NCBI RefSeq assembly: GCF_000327385.1
Contig: NW_008708898.1
Coordinates: 1,389,483-1,453,482 of the forward strand
Origin: Lottia gigantea
Taxonomy: Eukaryota > Mollusca > Gastropoda > Lottiidae
DNA length: 64,000 nt
Reading direction: 5' to 3'
Shown here: one piece after another, positions 1-11,778 of the stretch
Layout of the letters: every line of letters starts with the position of its first letter
Position numbering within the stretch: the first letter of the stretch is position 1
The notes under the pieces: generated by a model
What the model saw: the letters and a program-made list of their open reading frames with translations, nothing else
What the model was told of the DNA's origin: nothing
The model's database searches: none
Program-made: the position numbers and the translations under genes

Positions 1-88
1 AACACACATTTTTATCACACTAGCATCAAAATTAAAGACATTTTTCTATTGTATTGTTTGCTACATGAAAACATATTTTGTTTTATAG

Positions 89-1651
89 GAGAGAGAAAGA
101 GAAAGAGCTAGTGAAAAGAAAAAGAAACCTAATTCATTATATGATGTAGCTAGAATGAAAGTAGCCACCAAACGAAAACAGGGCACGAAGACAGGGATAG
201 GAAATAAAGGGCCACAACTCACTAAAAGACGTGAGTCAAACTGGCCCAAAATAGCATCATCAAACAAATCACCTCGATTATCACAGAACCCTAATAAACC
301 ATTGGTGAAAAAACCTAGCAAAGATAGTGGATTCTCAGAAAACACTAAAGGTATCAAAGCACCTGTTGGAAAAGTTTTAAAACATCAAGATAGTCGTCAG
401 AGTTTACGTCATTATGAAGACTGTGATGTCATGAGTAGTACCACATCAAATAGTTCTGAAGGTTTAATGAAGAAGAAGGATGCTCTTAAAAAGATTCTCA
501 TCAAACAGGATAGTGGAGGAGTAAGTATGATACTGTGAATTGTGTCTTGTGTTAGCTAGTTGAACTGTATAAATAGCTTAGTACTAATTTAATAACATGA
601 TACCATTACTTTAACTACATGTATAATTGTTACATAAACTATCTAATTTCAAGCCTTGGTTAAAGGGACAGATATTTTGCTGTATAATAAGACGAATCTG
701 TCACTTTAACACAAACTCTAATACTAAACATTTCATTTTCTATATTAATGTCACATTTTCTTATTTGGCCCAAGGAAAATGGAAAAATGGAAAATATGTT
801 TTGGTTTTGCTTTCATTGAGAACTTTCTTCATACTTATACAATATTTACCTCTCTAATTTACAGGAAGGGTTAAAAGTAAGTGTGTATAATTTAAGGGGT
901 TGTGATTTTTAACTTGATATCTCCCTGATACTTAGAATTTCTATGTTTTTATACCTGATCTGATATTTAATGTTGTAAATGTCTACCTGTCTATGTTTTG
1001 GTTTGATAACTAATATTAGTTTGAAATATTAAACTGATTGTTGAAACTATGTTGTCAGTTTATTTGTTTGAGTGTGTGTTAACCTTATATATTTTCTTCT
1101 CTTAACTTGAGTTTTTAGCCAATATTTTAAGCTTATATCTGGCCACATTTTTCATATTAAGCTTTTATGATTTAAAGATGGAATCTAAACTTGTTAGAGT
1201 CACAACACGGATTTTGAGCTTATTAAAGTCACAATTTTGAGATTTTTGTTTACAAATCGAATCTTGTCTATTTTCATATTCCATTCTCTGATTTTGAGCT
1301 CTATATGTGAATTAAAAGACACAATCATACTTTCTCTTTTGATCTAAAGTCACTGTTTTATTATTCTAGGATTCATTATTAAAAAAATTTCTATTGTTTA
1401 AGCTCAATGATATTTCAATTTCAATTTGTGATCTGTTTTCAAATCTTGTAAGGTTTCTTGTTATTTTTTCATTGTTCCAATTTCTGGATCAAACTGACGT
1501 AGCAGTTCCAGATATACCATATTCTAATGAAAATATTTGGACTGATTACAGGTATCATCATCATGTGTTATATTAGAGAGACAATCTACATTAGGTGAAG
1601 GCAGTATGATATCAGATGGCAGTCAGGATACTTCAGTTTATATTGTAAAAC
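89..1651 (+). CDS. Nav2 channel, I-II cytoplasmic linker exons
   Basis: Exons 89-520 (phase 0 in and out) and 1552-1651. They encode a charged, basic, Ser-rich linker: a Glu/Arg run at the start, many Lys, RRES and KHQDS-type sites, then [18 protein letters not shown] before domain II. The Glu/Arg run resembles the charged I-II linker of invertebrate sodium channels. No membrane segment is present. The intron between them (521-1551) contains the possible 12-nt exon. The linker is usually a target of kinases and splicing regulation in this family; that is family knowledge and no specific site can be shown. Confidence 0.85.
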
Positions 1652-4600
1652 GTAAGTTTCAAATTTTGATTGAGTTTATGCTAGATGTTATTTTATGATA
1701 TATTTATTTATTTATTTCGTTCTCAGCTTTTCCAAAGTTAATGAATTTTCTCCTACTACATTTCACATTTTGAGATATTATCTTTTCATAAAGCTTGGAA
1801 CAAACACAATAAATTGATAAAAAATGAAAATATCTTGCTGAAATTCTGGGATATACTTTTTATGTTAGGGGTTATATTAATGTTTTTAGGTTTATAAATG
1901 ATTTTGGAATTAAATATTTTTCCAATTTAATTTGTAGCTGATGAGTTAGAAGATGATGCTATGAGCTATGATGGACAACTGGTAGACAGAAACTGTAACA
2001 TTTGTAGCTCCTGTTGTCGATGTTTTGTCCCATGGATCAAATTTCAGAACATAATTCACAGATTTATCACTGACCCTCTATTAGATTTATTTATAACTCT
2101 ATGTATATTGATGAATACTATTATAATGGCGTGTGAAAGTCATGAAATGTCCGAAACCACCCAGGAAACCATCAGAATCTCAAATTATGTAAGAATTGAT
2201 TATTTCTAACAGTTTTTTATAAATTAACAATAGATCTTCATATGCTGTTTGGGATATTAATAAGCATTACTGGCTTTGAAAGGGATTTGATTTAGATTTC
2301 TAAAAGTGCCCAAATTTTACTCATTTCTGTAAAGTACTATTTTTATTTCTCATTTCAGGTTTTTACGTCTGTATTTACATTAGAGGCTATTTTAAAAATT
2401 ATAGCCTTATCAAAGTATTATTTTGCCTCTGGTTGGAATATATTTGATTTTGTTATTGTATTAGCCAGTTTAATAGATTTAGGATTAGAAGATATTGATG
2501 GTCTTTCTGTCTTCAGAACATTTCGATTGGTAAGTTTCACAATCCTGTATTCACAACGCTTTGTTTTTATTGGCCTGTCATAGCAGCTTTCCCCAATCCT
2601 GACACCATGATTTCCTGTCTTAGTAAAGTATGTAAGAGGATATGAAGCTCTGTTTTGCTTTGATAAAAAGTGTTAAGCTTTCATTGGATGGGCTGTATAA
2701 GTCCTATAGAATGCAGAAAAGTAAAACTGAACAACCAAATTCACCTTTTACCCAACTTTTACCAATATCAATGTAAAATATATTTTTATTTTGTAGTTAA
2801 GAGTGTTCCGGTTAGCTCAGTCTTGGTCTACCATGAGGATTTTAATATCTATTATTGTCAATACATTTGGTGCACTGGGTAATCTTACTGTAGTCTTGTT
2901 TATCATTATATATATCTTTGCTGTAACTGGATTACAACTGTTCAATAGGAGTTATACTGCTGATAAATTTAGTCCTGATGGAATTCCGAGGTAGGCTGTT
3001 GATGCTATTTTAAATATAGTTGTTGACTAGGGGCAAATCAGGCGTTGAACAAATAAAATATTGAACCTTTAGCTTATAATTATTCAACTTGTAAATGATA
3101 TATGAGTATCTGTTGTGGTCACAGAACAAATGGCTTGATTGACTTTTATAAAACAATATGAATCTGTTTTATGTTTTATATGACTGAATGATTTGTAAAT
3201 GTAAGACTGTAAATGTTGTATATTTAAGGTGGAATTTTAGTTCGTTTTTCCATGCTGCTATGATGATATTTCGTGTATTATGTGGAGAATGGATTGAGCC
3301 TCTGTATGATTGTATGAGAGCAGAAGATGAACTGTGTATGTTGGTGTTTTTACCAGCTCTAGTACTAGGTAACTTTATGGTGAGTAATTTTCTAATTTCA
3401 GTTTTAATCATCAATATTTTGTTAAATGTAAAGTATTTCTTCAGTTAATTCAGTTAATTCATTTTGATTTTCTTACATATTTTTCCTTTGTAATAAATTT
3501 CAGGTACTGAATCTGTTTTTGGCCTTGTTACTCAATGCATTTGCGACAGACTCACTAAATAAACATAAAGAATCCAATAAAGATGATACATCAAGGTTTA
3601 AATTGGCGTTTCATAGAATTAAACACCTGTGTTGTTGTTGTTTACCTGGTAATAGTAATGTGGTAAAACCAGATGAACGTGGTGAAGAGGTTCCACCTGA
3701 GAAAGGTAAGCATAGTTCTGGCATTTATTGAGATTGAGCTTAAGCTTAAGAAGAGAGTCAAGCATCCATTCATCAATTTTACAATATGATCATCTGACCA
3801 AGATTAGAACAACTACCATTTTTGATGTCTGCTGATAAACATATATTCCAAAAATTTAAAATTCAGAAAAAGCTAACCAACAATATAATTTAATCTACAA
3901 TTGTTATAAGTTCCTTTTTCAACTATCAGAAACCCAGCCTACATCTCATTACCTCTAGCCTCTTGATGGATATTACATCCAAAGTAACCTTAAGGCAAAT
4001 TATTCAGGTGTTTGAAGAATGGATTTTTTAAAAATCATAAGTAATATTTAAATATTGAATTTTTCTTTATTAGTATCAGAAAATAAAAGTGATTATAAAT
4101 CAGTAAGTAATGGAGATATAAAACCTATTAAAGAAGAATCAGAGAAAATGTCGAATGGTGATGTCTCGTCTAAAAAGGTATTGGTTTTTTTTTGTCTCAA
4201 TATGAAATAACATGATATTCAAATAATATCACAAAACCAGTTATAAAATATATATTGGTCTCAACAAGTTTTGACATTAATAAGCTTTTTTTAAAATTAG
4301 GATGTTATTGGTCAATTTGAGACGTCAGAAAAAAGAGATAAGTTTGCTGATTTTGGTAAAGCCTTAGATGGAATGAAGAAAGAGGTAGATTTAGAGAAAG
4401 GAGAAAAGAAAGATGATGGAGATAAAGATGTAGATGGTCTTGAATTAGGTGATACAGCTGAGGATCACAAAGAAGGTGAAGAACCTCCAGAACTGCGAGA
4501 TTGTCTGCCATTGTGTTGTACTAAAGGGTATGGATACTTATGTTTATTAGTTTTTATGATGGATGACACTGATCATACTGTCAATAATTCCTATCTTCAA

Positions 4601-7600
4601 AAGGTTGCCCCCAATTACCTGTCAATTAAGTACATTTTCTTCAATTGATTGGCTTACAGCCTGGGATAGATTATAACCATAAGAAAAAAAGAAACATCTA
4701 TGCTAAGAAAGAGATCACTGTATCATAACATTGGGATATTCTAGATGTAAATTTTTTGGAGTAGATCTTTATAATAGCTTTTTAATAATGTAAGTTATAT
4801 ATTTATTTATTTTTATTTTCTCTTCAGAATATCTTGTAGTAAAAGTTTTGATCCAAGCACACCATTTGGTAAATTTTGGAAGAGAATGAGAGAAGCATGT
4901 TCTAAGATTGTGGATAACAAGATATTTGAATATGGAATATTATTTGTTATATTTGCTAGCAGCGTCACTTTGGTAAGCCATTTGAACTATGTGAACTATA
5001 ACAATCTTAAGATAACTGAGGGTTACAAGGTTACAAAATATCAATGACATATAAGTCATAATTAAAACCATTTATTTGAGCCTCACATACAGTTGATTGA
5101 CTAACAGTAAACACATTTACAATAAATATTTGATACAAAAAATGATATACTAATGTGAATATTTTGTATTATTTGGCAGGCGTTTGAAGATGTGCACCTA
5201 GAAGAAAACCAGGAATTAAAACTGGCTCTGTATTATCTCAATATTATATTTTGTGTGATATTTGTTGCTGAGATGTTGTTTAAATGGTTTGCTTATGGTT
5301 TATGGAAATATTTCACCAATTTCTGGACACTGTTAGATTTTCTGATTGTCTGTGTAAGTTCTAATCTTACCATAAAACTTTCTGTTAAGATACAAATTCA
5401 AATTTTTCTACCAAATCTTCTGTGAAAAAGGAAAAGAACACATTAGTTGTTCTGATTTGATATGACAATTCCAGTTTCACTTGTTTCTAGTTTCCATTTG
5501 CTAGTCATTTTACTGAGGTATTTATTTTTATACAACAATATCTGAAGATATTTTTCAATTTATATACATATCCTCAGGAAATCTTATATATTTGAAGTTT
5601 TGAATATTTTTTTCAGATATCTGTAGCTAGTTTGATAGCTGAGTCATTAGGAATCAGTAATTTAACAGCTTTTAGATCCTTACGAACATTGAGAGCTTTA
5701 CGTCCACTCAGAGCTATCTCACGATTACAAAGTATGAGGGTAGGTCTATATATTATATTTAATTATTCTCTGGATTAATTTTATGTAGACTGTAAACAGC
5801 TGACTAGTCTGAGGTTGCATTTAGGAATTTGTTATGTGTTAATTTTCTTAAAGAATTTAGGGCATATAAGAACAGGGGCCTCGCTCTGCTTATTCACGTC
5901 TGTGACAAATGAAATGATTTCTAATTGACTTACAAAGTTTCCCCACTGCATACTTCATCAAATACCCTTCTACATAAACACAACCAGATGCAGAATTGAA
6001 TGAACTAAGAACTGAAATATAATTATATATACTATATTTCAGATTGTGGTAAATGCGTTAATGAGAGCTATACCTGCTATATTTAATGTCTTTATTGTGT
6101 GTATGGTGTTTTGGTTGATATTCAGTATAATGGGTGTTCAATTCTTTGCTGGCAAGTTCTATAAATGTGTTGATGGAAATGGTGAAATCCTGTTGAACAC
6201 AGTAGTTCCAAATAAAACAGAATGTCTAAGAAACAGTAACTATAAGTGGAAAAATTCCAATGTTAACTTTGATAATGTTTTACAAGGTTATCTAGCTCTA
6301 TTTCAAGTGGTAAGTAATGTGTTTCTATATGTACCATCAGCAGTCAAATTCTACCAGCATTCTCATTTAAGGGATTCTGTCATAATATAAGTTATCTTAA
6401 TCCATATTGCTATTATGACATCTGATTCTTTTACAATTTAACTTAAGGCACATTCTGTTAACACCAAATATACACCAATAATGTATATCATTCAGAAACT
6501 TATTTCATCATTACCCAAGATATTCAAAGAAATCCTCTTTGGAGTGCTCCTCAACTTTTAAAAACAGTGTCAAATGTTTTTGATTTCAGGCAACCTTTGA
6601 AGGCTGGATGGAAGTCATGAGAGATGCTATAGATTCAACAGAGGTAATTTTATTAGTCATAGGATCAGAACTTTTATGCAGTTGAGGGAATTGGATTTTT
6701 CTAAAGCATTTGATTACCCAGCAAGTGGCAAACAATGACAAATTTAGTTATGAAAGTCCTTGCTTGAAATATTGAATACAAATGTTTATTTGCAAATGGT
6801 ACAATATATCTACTCTTTATAAAATTCATTTTTGAATTGCTCAGTGTTTTTTATAATTTTAGGTGGATGTGCAACCAAAGTTTGAAAATAATATTTATTA
6901 TTATTTATATTTTGTGGCGTTTATTATTTTTGGATCGTTTTTCACTCTAAATCTGATTATTGGTGTTATTATTGATAATTTTAATGTTTTAAAGAAAAAG
7001 GTAGGTTTGATATTCTCTATATTTATGTTTGGGTGCCTTATTTATCTATATGAATTCACAGGATAATAATTTTATTTGTTGGTTTTACGCAGTTACGTTC
7101 ATGAATTTAAAACTCAAATCAGGTTAACCACTTGAAGTGATGTTAACTCATAATTCTGTGCTTACATGGATTTCGGATTACCATTTTAAGATACGAATTT
7201 GCTTTTGTCAAATCTGTACTTATTATTAATTTGTGTTTTGGTGTGACATTGTGTACAAGAGTTGATATCATATATGTAATATATTAACAGTATGATGGAA
7301 GTTATCTAGATATGTTTTTAACACCAAATCAACGGAATTATTATAATACTCTGAAAAAATTAGGAAATAAGAAACCTCAGAAAACTATCAAGAGACCTAA
7401 GGTAAGTTGAAATTTTGGAACATTGGAACAAACAGATTGTTGATTTATCTGTACTTTGTAGTTCATTGACACATGAAGCTTGTTATCACTATATCTTGGC
7501 TGACAGTTTAGTTTGAATCTTAAAATATTATTTAAGATGTAACAAATTGTTCCATTTAGATAATCTATCTTTATATTCTTATCTTTGTATTTTTCAGACC

Positions 7601-9531
7601 AAGTTCCAGGGGTTTTTCTTTGATATAGCCACAAGTAACAAGTTTGAGTTATCTATAATAGTGATTATATTTTTAAATATGATAACATTAGCTATAGAAT
7701 CTTATAAACAATCTGATACTATTAGAGATGCATTAAAAATTCTCAACATTATCTTTACTGTGATATTTATATTGGAATGTATGATCAAATTGATTGGAAT
7801 GAGATGGCACTATTTCAGACAATTCTGGAATGTCTTTGATTTTATTATTGTCCTACTTTCAGTGACAGGTAAATTATTTTTTTTTATTTTTTGTTTCTTC
7901 CTGTCTAATTTAAGAAATGATCAATTATTTTTTCTTAACTTTTTCCAAAAGTCTTTTTAAATAAGACTATTGATAATTCTAAAGCACAATCAGAGCAAAA
8001 AGTCAACAAGCAAATTCATTGATGCAGTTATGAGCAAGAATATGCAAGATGATATAAATGACAAAGCAAGGTGTTTCAAGCCTTTTCTGCATCCATAAAG
8101 ATGTATTTCTGTCTTCAGAGGCAAGCCTCTTTCAAGCACACAACTTACTGGATTCAACTAGCAAAAATCTAAGCTTCATTTGGTAGTCTTTCACCAATTC
8201 TTCTTTTTTAGAGATCTTCAACAAAGATATTTTTGATAATTTCAGGTTTGATATTGGATGACCTTCTAGCTGGGGTGTTTGTGACACCAACGTTACTGCG
8301 TGTGGGGCGTGTTTTTAGAATAGGCCGTGTGTTACGTTTAATCAAAGCTGCTAAAGGATTACGAAAATTGTTGTTTGCGTTAATTATATCGTTACCTGCT
8401 ATTGTAAATATTGGAGCCTTGCTAGCATTAATTATGTACATTTATGCCATTTTGGGAATGTCGTCCTTTAAAAACCTGAGGGTTTCTCCCATGATGAATA
8501 ATGACATTGTCAACTTTCAAACATTCGCTAACAGTATTATTTTATTGTTCCGTTTATCAACATCAGCTGGCTGGAATGAAATCTTAGATCCATTATTAAT
8601 AGAGTACCCAGATTGTGATCCTGATACAATAGAATTATCAAACGGACAGCGAATAAAGCAAACATATGGTGAATGTGGGATACCATGGCTTGCTATACCA
8701 TATATGGTAACATATATATTCATAGCCTATCTGGTGATTATTAATATGTATATTGCTGTGATTCTGGAAAATTTTAATCAGGCTCATGAACAAGAGGAAG
8801 TAGGAATAACAGAGGATGATTTTGATATGTTCTATGTTGTATGGGAGAGGTATGATCCTCTGGCAACACAGTTTATAAAGTATGATGTGTTGTCAGACTT
8901 TTTAGCTGATCTGGAAGAGCCATTAGGAATTCCAAAGCCCAACGAAATAACAATTGTTGCTTTTAATCTTCCAATAGTTGAGGGTGACAAACTTCATTGC
9001 TTGGATATATTAATGGCGCTTGTGAAAAAACATTTAGGTTCTGTGGATGAAACAGAGGAATCAAAAGCTCTTCATAAGAAAATGGAGACTAAATTTGGAG
9101 ATATATTTCCATCTCGTGTAATGACGGTGAAAAAATCAACGACAATGCAGCGCAAAAAGGAAGATGTTGCTGCAAGAACTTTACAACGATGTTGGCGTAG
9201 CTTTAAAACACAAAAGGCACTAAAAAATATTACAAGCTTGGCCATGCAACAAAAAACAGACATTGCAAACCAAGCGTCTCAATCCCGTGCTAACAGTATT
9301 ATTAGTTTAGGCAGACGTTTAAGTAACGCCCTAAACACATTCTTTCATTCATCAAGACCAAGTAGTGCCCTGAGCCGCGTTAGTTTAAAAAGTAACACCT
9401 CCCACCACTCCTTACAGCCAATCAGTAAAAAGAGTAATATAACGAACACTTTAAAAGTGCCGTCCATAAATACATTATACTCCTCGGGGACCACGTCACC
9501 ACCAGGGGATACACAAGACTTGTATTTATAA
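89..9531 (+). CDS. Voltage-gated cation channel alpha subunit, Nav2 (DSC1/BSC1-like) class, 5'-partial, 18 exons
   Basis: Pore-forming plasma-membrane channel. The window holds the I-II linker, domains II, III, IV and the C-terminus (4401 nt, 1466 residues plus stop); domain I lies to the left. Exons: 89-520, 1552-1651, 1938-2188, 2359-2529, 2797-2990, 3229-3379, 3504-3705, 4074-4177, 4301-4527, 4828-4972, 5180-5353, 5617-5739, 6043-6309, 6590-6643, 6863-7000, 7291-7401, 7598-7868, 8246-9531. All introns are GT-AG and phases agree throughout. P-loops read CGEW (II), FEGW (III) and SAGW (IV), giving E/E/A. With the Asp normally in domain I this is DEEA, the Nav2 signature; Nav1 has Lys in domain III. 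Insect members prefer calcium over sodium by family knowledge; permeability here is inferred. A putative 12-nt exon at 865-876 would add four residues. It converges with the KHDC4 gene. Confidence 0.95.
865..876 (+). CDS. Putative 12-nt microexon of the Nav2 gene (EGLK)
   Basis: A pyrimidine-rich tract ending TTACAG at 859-864 is followed by 12 nt (GAAGGGTTAAAA) and a perfect donor GTAAGT at 877-882. The flanking exons both join in phase 0 here, and 12 nt keeps the frame, so inclusion would add Glu-Gly-Leu-Lys to the I-II linker. Splice signals and phase support it, but no transcript does. It could be a chance arrangement. Confidence 0.45.
1938..3705 (+). CDS. Nav2 channel, domain II and start of II-III linker
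   Basis: Exons 1938-2188 (pre-S1 Cys-rich segment, IIS1), 2359-2529 (IIS2-S3 and start of S4), 2797-2990 (rest of S4, S5), 3229-3379 (pore loop) and 3504-3705 (IIS6, linker). The S4 segment has four Arg at three-residue spacing across the 2529/2797 splice. The pore reads [10 protein letters not shown], with the filter Glu codon at 3287-3289. After IIS6 a Cys cluster (CCCC, about 3632-3643) begins the linker. The Cys-rich stretches on both sides of the domain are possible acylation sites; that is inference. Confidence 0.94.
4074..4527 (+). CDS. Nav2 channel, II-III cytoplasmic linker exons
   Basis: Exons 4074-4177 and 4301-4527 encode an acidic and lysine-rich hydrophilic linker ending in CLPLCCTKG just before domain III. 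There is no membrane segment and no recognised domain. The whole II-III linker is about 190 residues. The stretch 4385-4480 is rich in Lys, Asp and Glu ([15 protein letters not shown]). Confidence 0.88.
4828..7000 (+). CDS. Nav2 channel, domain III with Glu in the filter
   Basis: Exons 4828-4972 (IIIS1), 5180-5353 (S2-S3), 5617-5739 (S4), 6043-6309 (S5 and extracellular loop), 6590-6643 (pore) and 6863-7000 (S6). S4 is strongly charged ([19 protein letters not shown]). The loop holds NKT and NFTV-like glycosylation candidates and paired Cys. The 54-nt pore exon encodes [18 protein letters not shown]. The Glu codon at 6599-6601 occupies the position of the Nav1 selectivity Lys. S6 ends FNVLKKK at the start of the III-IV linker. 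Confidence 0.94.
7291..7868 (+). CDS. Nav2 channel, III-IV inactivation linker and IVS1-S3
   Basis: Exon 7291-7401 encodes the inactivation gate, recognisable by [15 protein letters not shown]. The hydrophobic latch reads MFL (codons 7315-7323) where Nav1 channels have IFM or MFM. Exon 7598-7868 encodes IVS1, S2 and part of S3 and ends after SVT with a phase-1 donor. The linker keeps the length and basic character of sodium-channel gates, unlike calcium channels, which supports placement in the Nav clade. Confidence 0.93.
8246..9531 (+). CDS. Nav2 channel, IVS3-S6 and complete cytoplasmic C-terminus (last coding exon)
   Basis: One uninterrupted 1286-nt exon. It encodes IVS4 ([21 protein letters not shown], eight regularly spaced basic residues counting the next Arg), S5, a pore loop with SAGWNE (Ala codon 8566-8568), S6 ([17 protein letters not shown]), the acidic EF-hand-like region ([17 protein letters not shown]) and an IQ-like helix ([13 protein letters not shown], from about 9169) for calmodulin-type partners. 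The Ser-rich tail ends DLYL with TAA at 9529-9531. The IQ core has Leu instead of Ile. Confidence 0.95.
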
Positions 9532-10330
9532 ATAACTAGTGTGTACAAATATAGTGGACAAGTATTTGTTTTTGTTATTATTTATTTTTAAATGATGATA
9601 TTTTGAAACTGAGATTCCATATCCTCTGTGGTATAAAAACAATTTTTGTTTTATTCAATGAGTTTTTATGAAGAGTGATTGAGTATATTTAGAATTGTAT
9701 ATCTTTTTTTTGTGTAGCTTATTAAAAATGTTACAAAAAAACATGTAGCATGCTTAATGGTTGCCCTGTCTGACAATCTAGTATGCTACTGATGTGGACT
9801 TGATGTTTATATAATTATTTCTTTGATCCACTTCTACTAGTTTTACAACGCCGTAAACAATGCACAAGATCTGCATCATATTTTTTTCAATGCTTTGTGC
9901 CAAAATCTTACTTGCCTAAAAGTATCCTTTCTAAGCCTTTTTTTATACTTGTACCAAAGACATCCTTTCTTTTTTAAAGGTGACCGCACATTTAGAAAAG
10001 GTACTAAGATTGGTGAAAAATTGCTTAATAAGATTAAATGCTAAAAACCTACATTTTTTGCAATATCATGGCAAAATAATCTTTAAAGCATACTAACAAT
10101 AACCAACTTCTTGATTATTTCATCCTGATAGGGTACATATTATTGACAATGATAGAAATTTTTCAAGAATTACTGGAGACGTAAGAAGTGCGCGATATAT
10201 TCACAATTATACAGTATATGTTATACAAATGCTATTAGAAATTCATTGGAACCATAACATTTAGATATAACAATAAGTTTGTGTAAATAAAAACTGTGAT
10301 ATTTATTTTTAATAAAAATTTAGATAAAAT
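9532..10330 (+). other. Nav2 gene 3' untranslated region (inferred)
   Basis: AT-rich sequence after the stop without coding signal. Two AATAAA hexamers at 10286-10291 and 10311-10316 mark the likely cleavage region. The 3' end is inferred from these signals alone. Confidence 0.55.
10286..10316 (+). promoter_or_regulatory. Candidate polyadenylation signals of the Nav2 gene
   Basis: Two AATAAA hexamers 20 nt apart (10286-10291, 10311-10316), about 760 nt after the stop codon and followed by T-rich sequence. They are the first closely paired canonical hexamers downstream of the stop. Confidence 0.5.
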
Positions 10331-10796
10331 CAGAAAAAAAATTATGTGATATTTTGTTATTTTATCAAAATACTCAAATTTTATCTCAATCATTATCTCC
10401 TTTTTTTTTTTATCACATTTTAGGGTTTTATATTAAAAGTGTGAAATGGCACAATATTATTCCAAGTTTATTTAGCTCTTTACATTCCAAATATAGAATG
10501 TGAAGTAAGTTTAAAAATTATTTTGTGGTTTGATCCCTCACTTACCAGGTTATGATAATAATAATAGATTGTAAATATTTTTTATTAATTAATGTAAAAA
10601 GATATTAAAATGTTAATTTATTGTTGACATGGTGATACCATGTGTTTTTCACAATGTGATTGTTGAACCAATCAAAATATTTAAATAAATTATCTTACAC
10701 TGTTAGTTTTTCAATCCATTCATGTGAAGAACTTTGGACCAATTTATTTAGAAGGTTTCAAGTATCAGTTTCTTCACTCTATTCCATTCATATTAT

Positions 10797-11330
10797 CCAG
10801 TTTTGTCAAAATCTGGTAAGAATTGTGTCTTTAAGTGTTTACAAACTAAATATTGAAAGCGTTTTAAAAACAAGGGCAATAACTCATACTAAATATTTTT
10901 CAATTCTTTCGATTTTCAATAAGGTTCAACCTAGGGTGATAACAAACACTAACACCAAGTTTCATCGAAATCCATCAAGAATTGTGCCTTCTAGAGTGTT
11001 TACCAGAGTAAAATTGAATGTGTTTTCAAGAACATGGGCAATAATTCATATTAAATATTTTTTGATTTTTTCTGATCTTTGATAGTTTTCATCCCTGGAT
11101 GATAACAAACCCTCACACCAAGTTTAATCAAAATCCATCAAGAATTGTGCCTTCAAGATTTTTTACGGGCTAAGAATTGAATTTTCAAGAACAAGGGCAA
11201 TAACTTATACTAAATATTTATGGATTCTTCTGATTTTCAATTGGGTTCATCCTTGGGAGATAAAAAACACCAAGTTTCGTCGAAATCCGAAGCAATTGTG
11301 GATGGACGTCGGTCGATATACGCCCTGCAT
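10797..11330. repeat. About 160-bp tandem repeat, just over three units
   Basis: The phrase GGGCAATAA recurs at 10874, 11036 and 11195 (spacing 162 and 159). Each unit also holds CACCAAGTTTCATCGAAATC-like and AAGAATTGTGCCTTCAAG-like blocks. The last partial unit runs into GGATGGACGTCGGTCGATAT. Units are diverged (roughly 75-85 percent by eye). An open frame of 140 codons here is a by-product of the repeat. Confidence 0.75.
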
Positions 11331-11360
11331 TTCATCTAGGCATATAAAAATGTAATAATT

Positions 11361-11690
11361 TAAGGCCTGGTTATATGTGGGGAGTCCGCCTTGGGTCATT
11401 TGAGTCAATTTCTACAGATTTACTGAAACATACAGTGTGTGTACAGATAAAGACTATAATGCAGAAATAGTTCGGTTTGTAAAGCGCCATTGAATTCTCC
11501 TGCTAGAGCAGTAATGAGGGATATAAGTTCCATAGTCTTAATCTTAATTATATGGAACAGGGCCAGCCTGGTTTTCATATAAGTCAGAGCATGCGTGCAA
11601 CATATTTTTTAAAAAGGCAAATATTTCAACCTGGGTAACCAAACTAGCTCGGCTTGCAAGGCAGGTCCAATACCTATAACCAGACCCTTA
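11361..11690. mobile_element. MITE-like element with about 36-bp inverted ends, TA-flanked
   Basis: The left end TAAGGCCTGGTTATATG at 11361 and the reverse complement of the right end, TAAGGGTCTGGTTATAG (ending 11690), match; similarity continues to GTCCGCCTTG versus ACCTGCCTTG. The outer TA on each side fits a Tc1/mariner-type TA target duplication. About 330 bp, no coding capacity. Family assignment is inference. Confidence 0.55.
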
Positions 11691-11778
11691 TAGAGAGATT
11701 AGTTCACTCACATGTTTTGGAAAGGCCATGAACCTTTTTACTTATACATCACAGAAACCATAACTGCATATTGTATCA

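Noticed and set aside
1-9531. Identification of the channel as Nav1 (para-like) or as a voltage-gated calcium channel
   Set aside because: Nav1 needs Lys in the domain III filter (here Glu); calcium channels have Glu in domain IV (here Ala) and lack this III-IV gate.
10660-11082. 140-codon plus-strand open frame
   Set aside because: It lies in diverged 160-bp tandem units, has no homology or splice context, and ends within the repeat.
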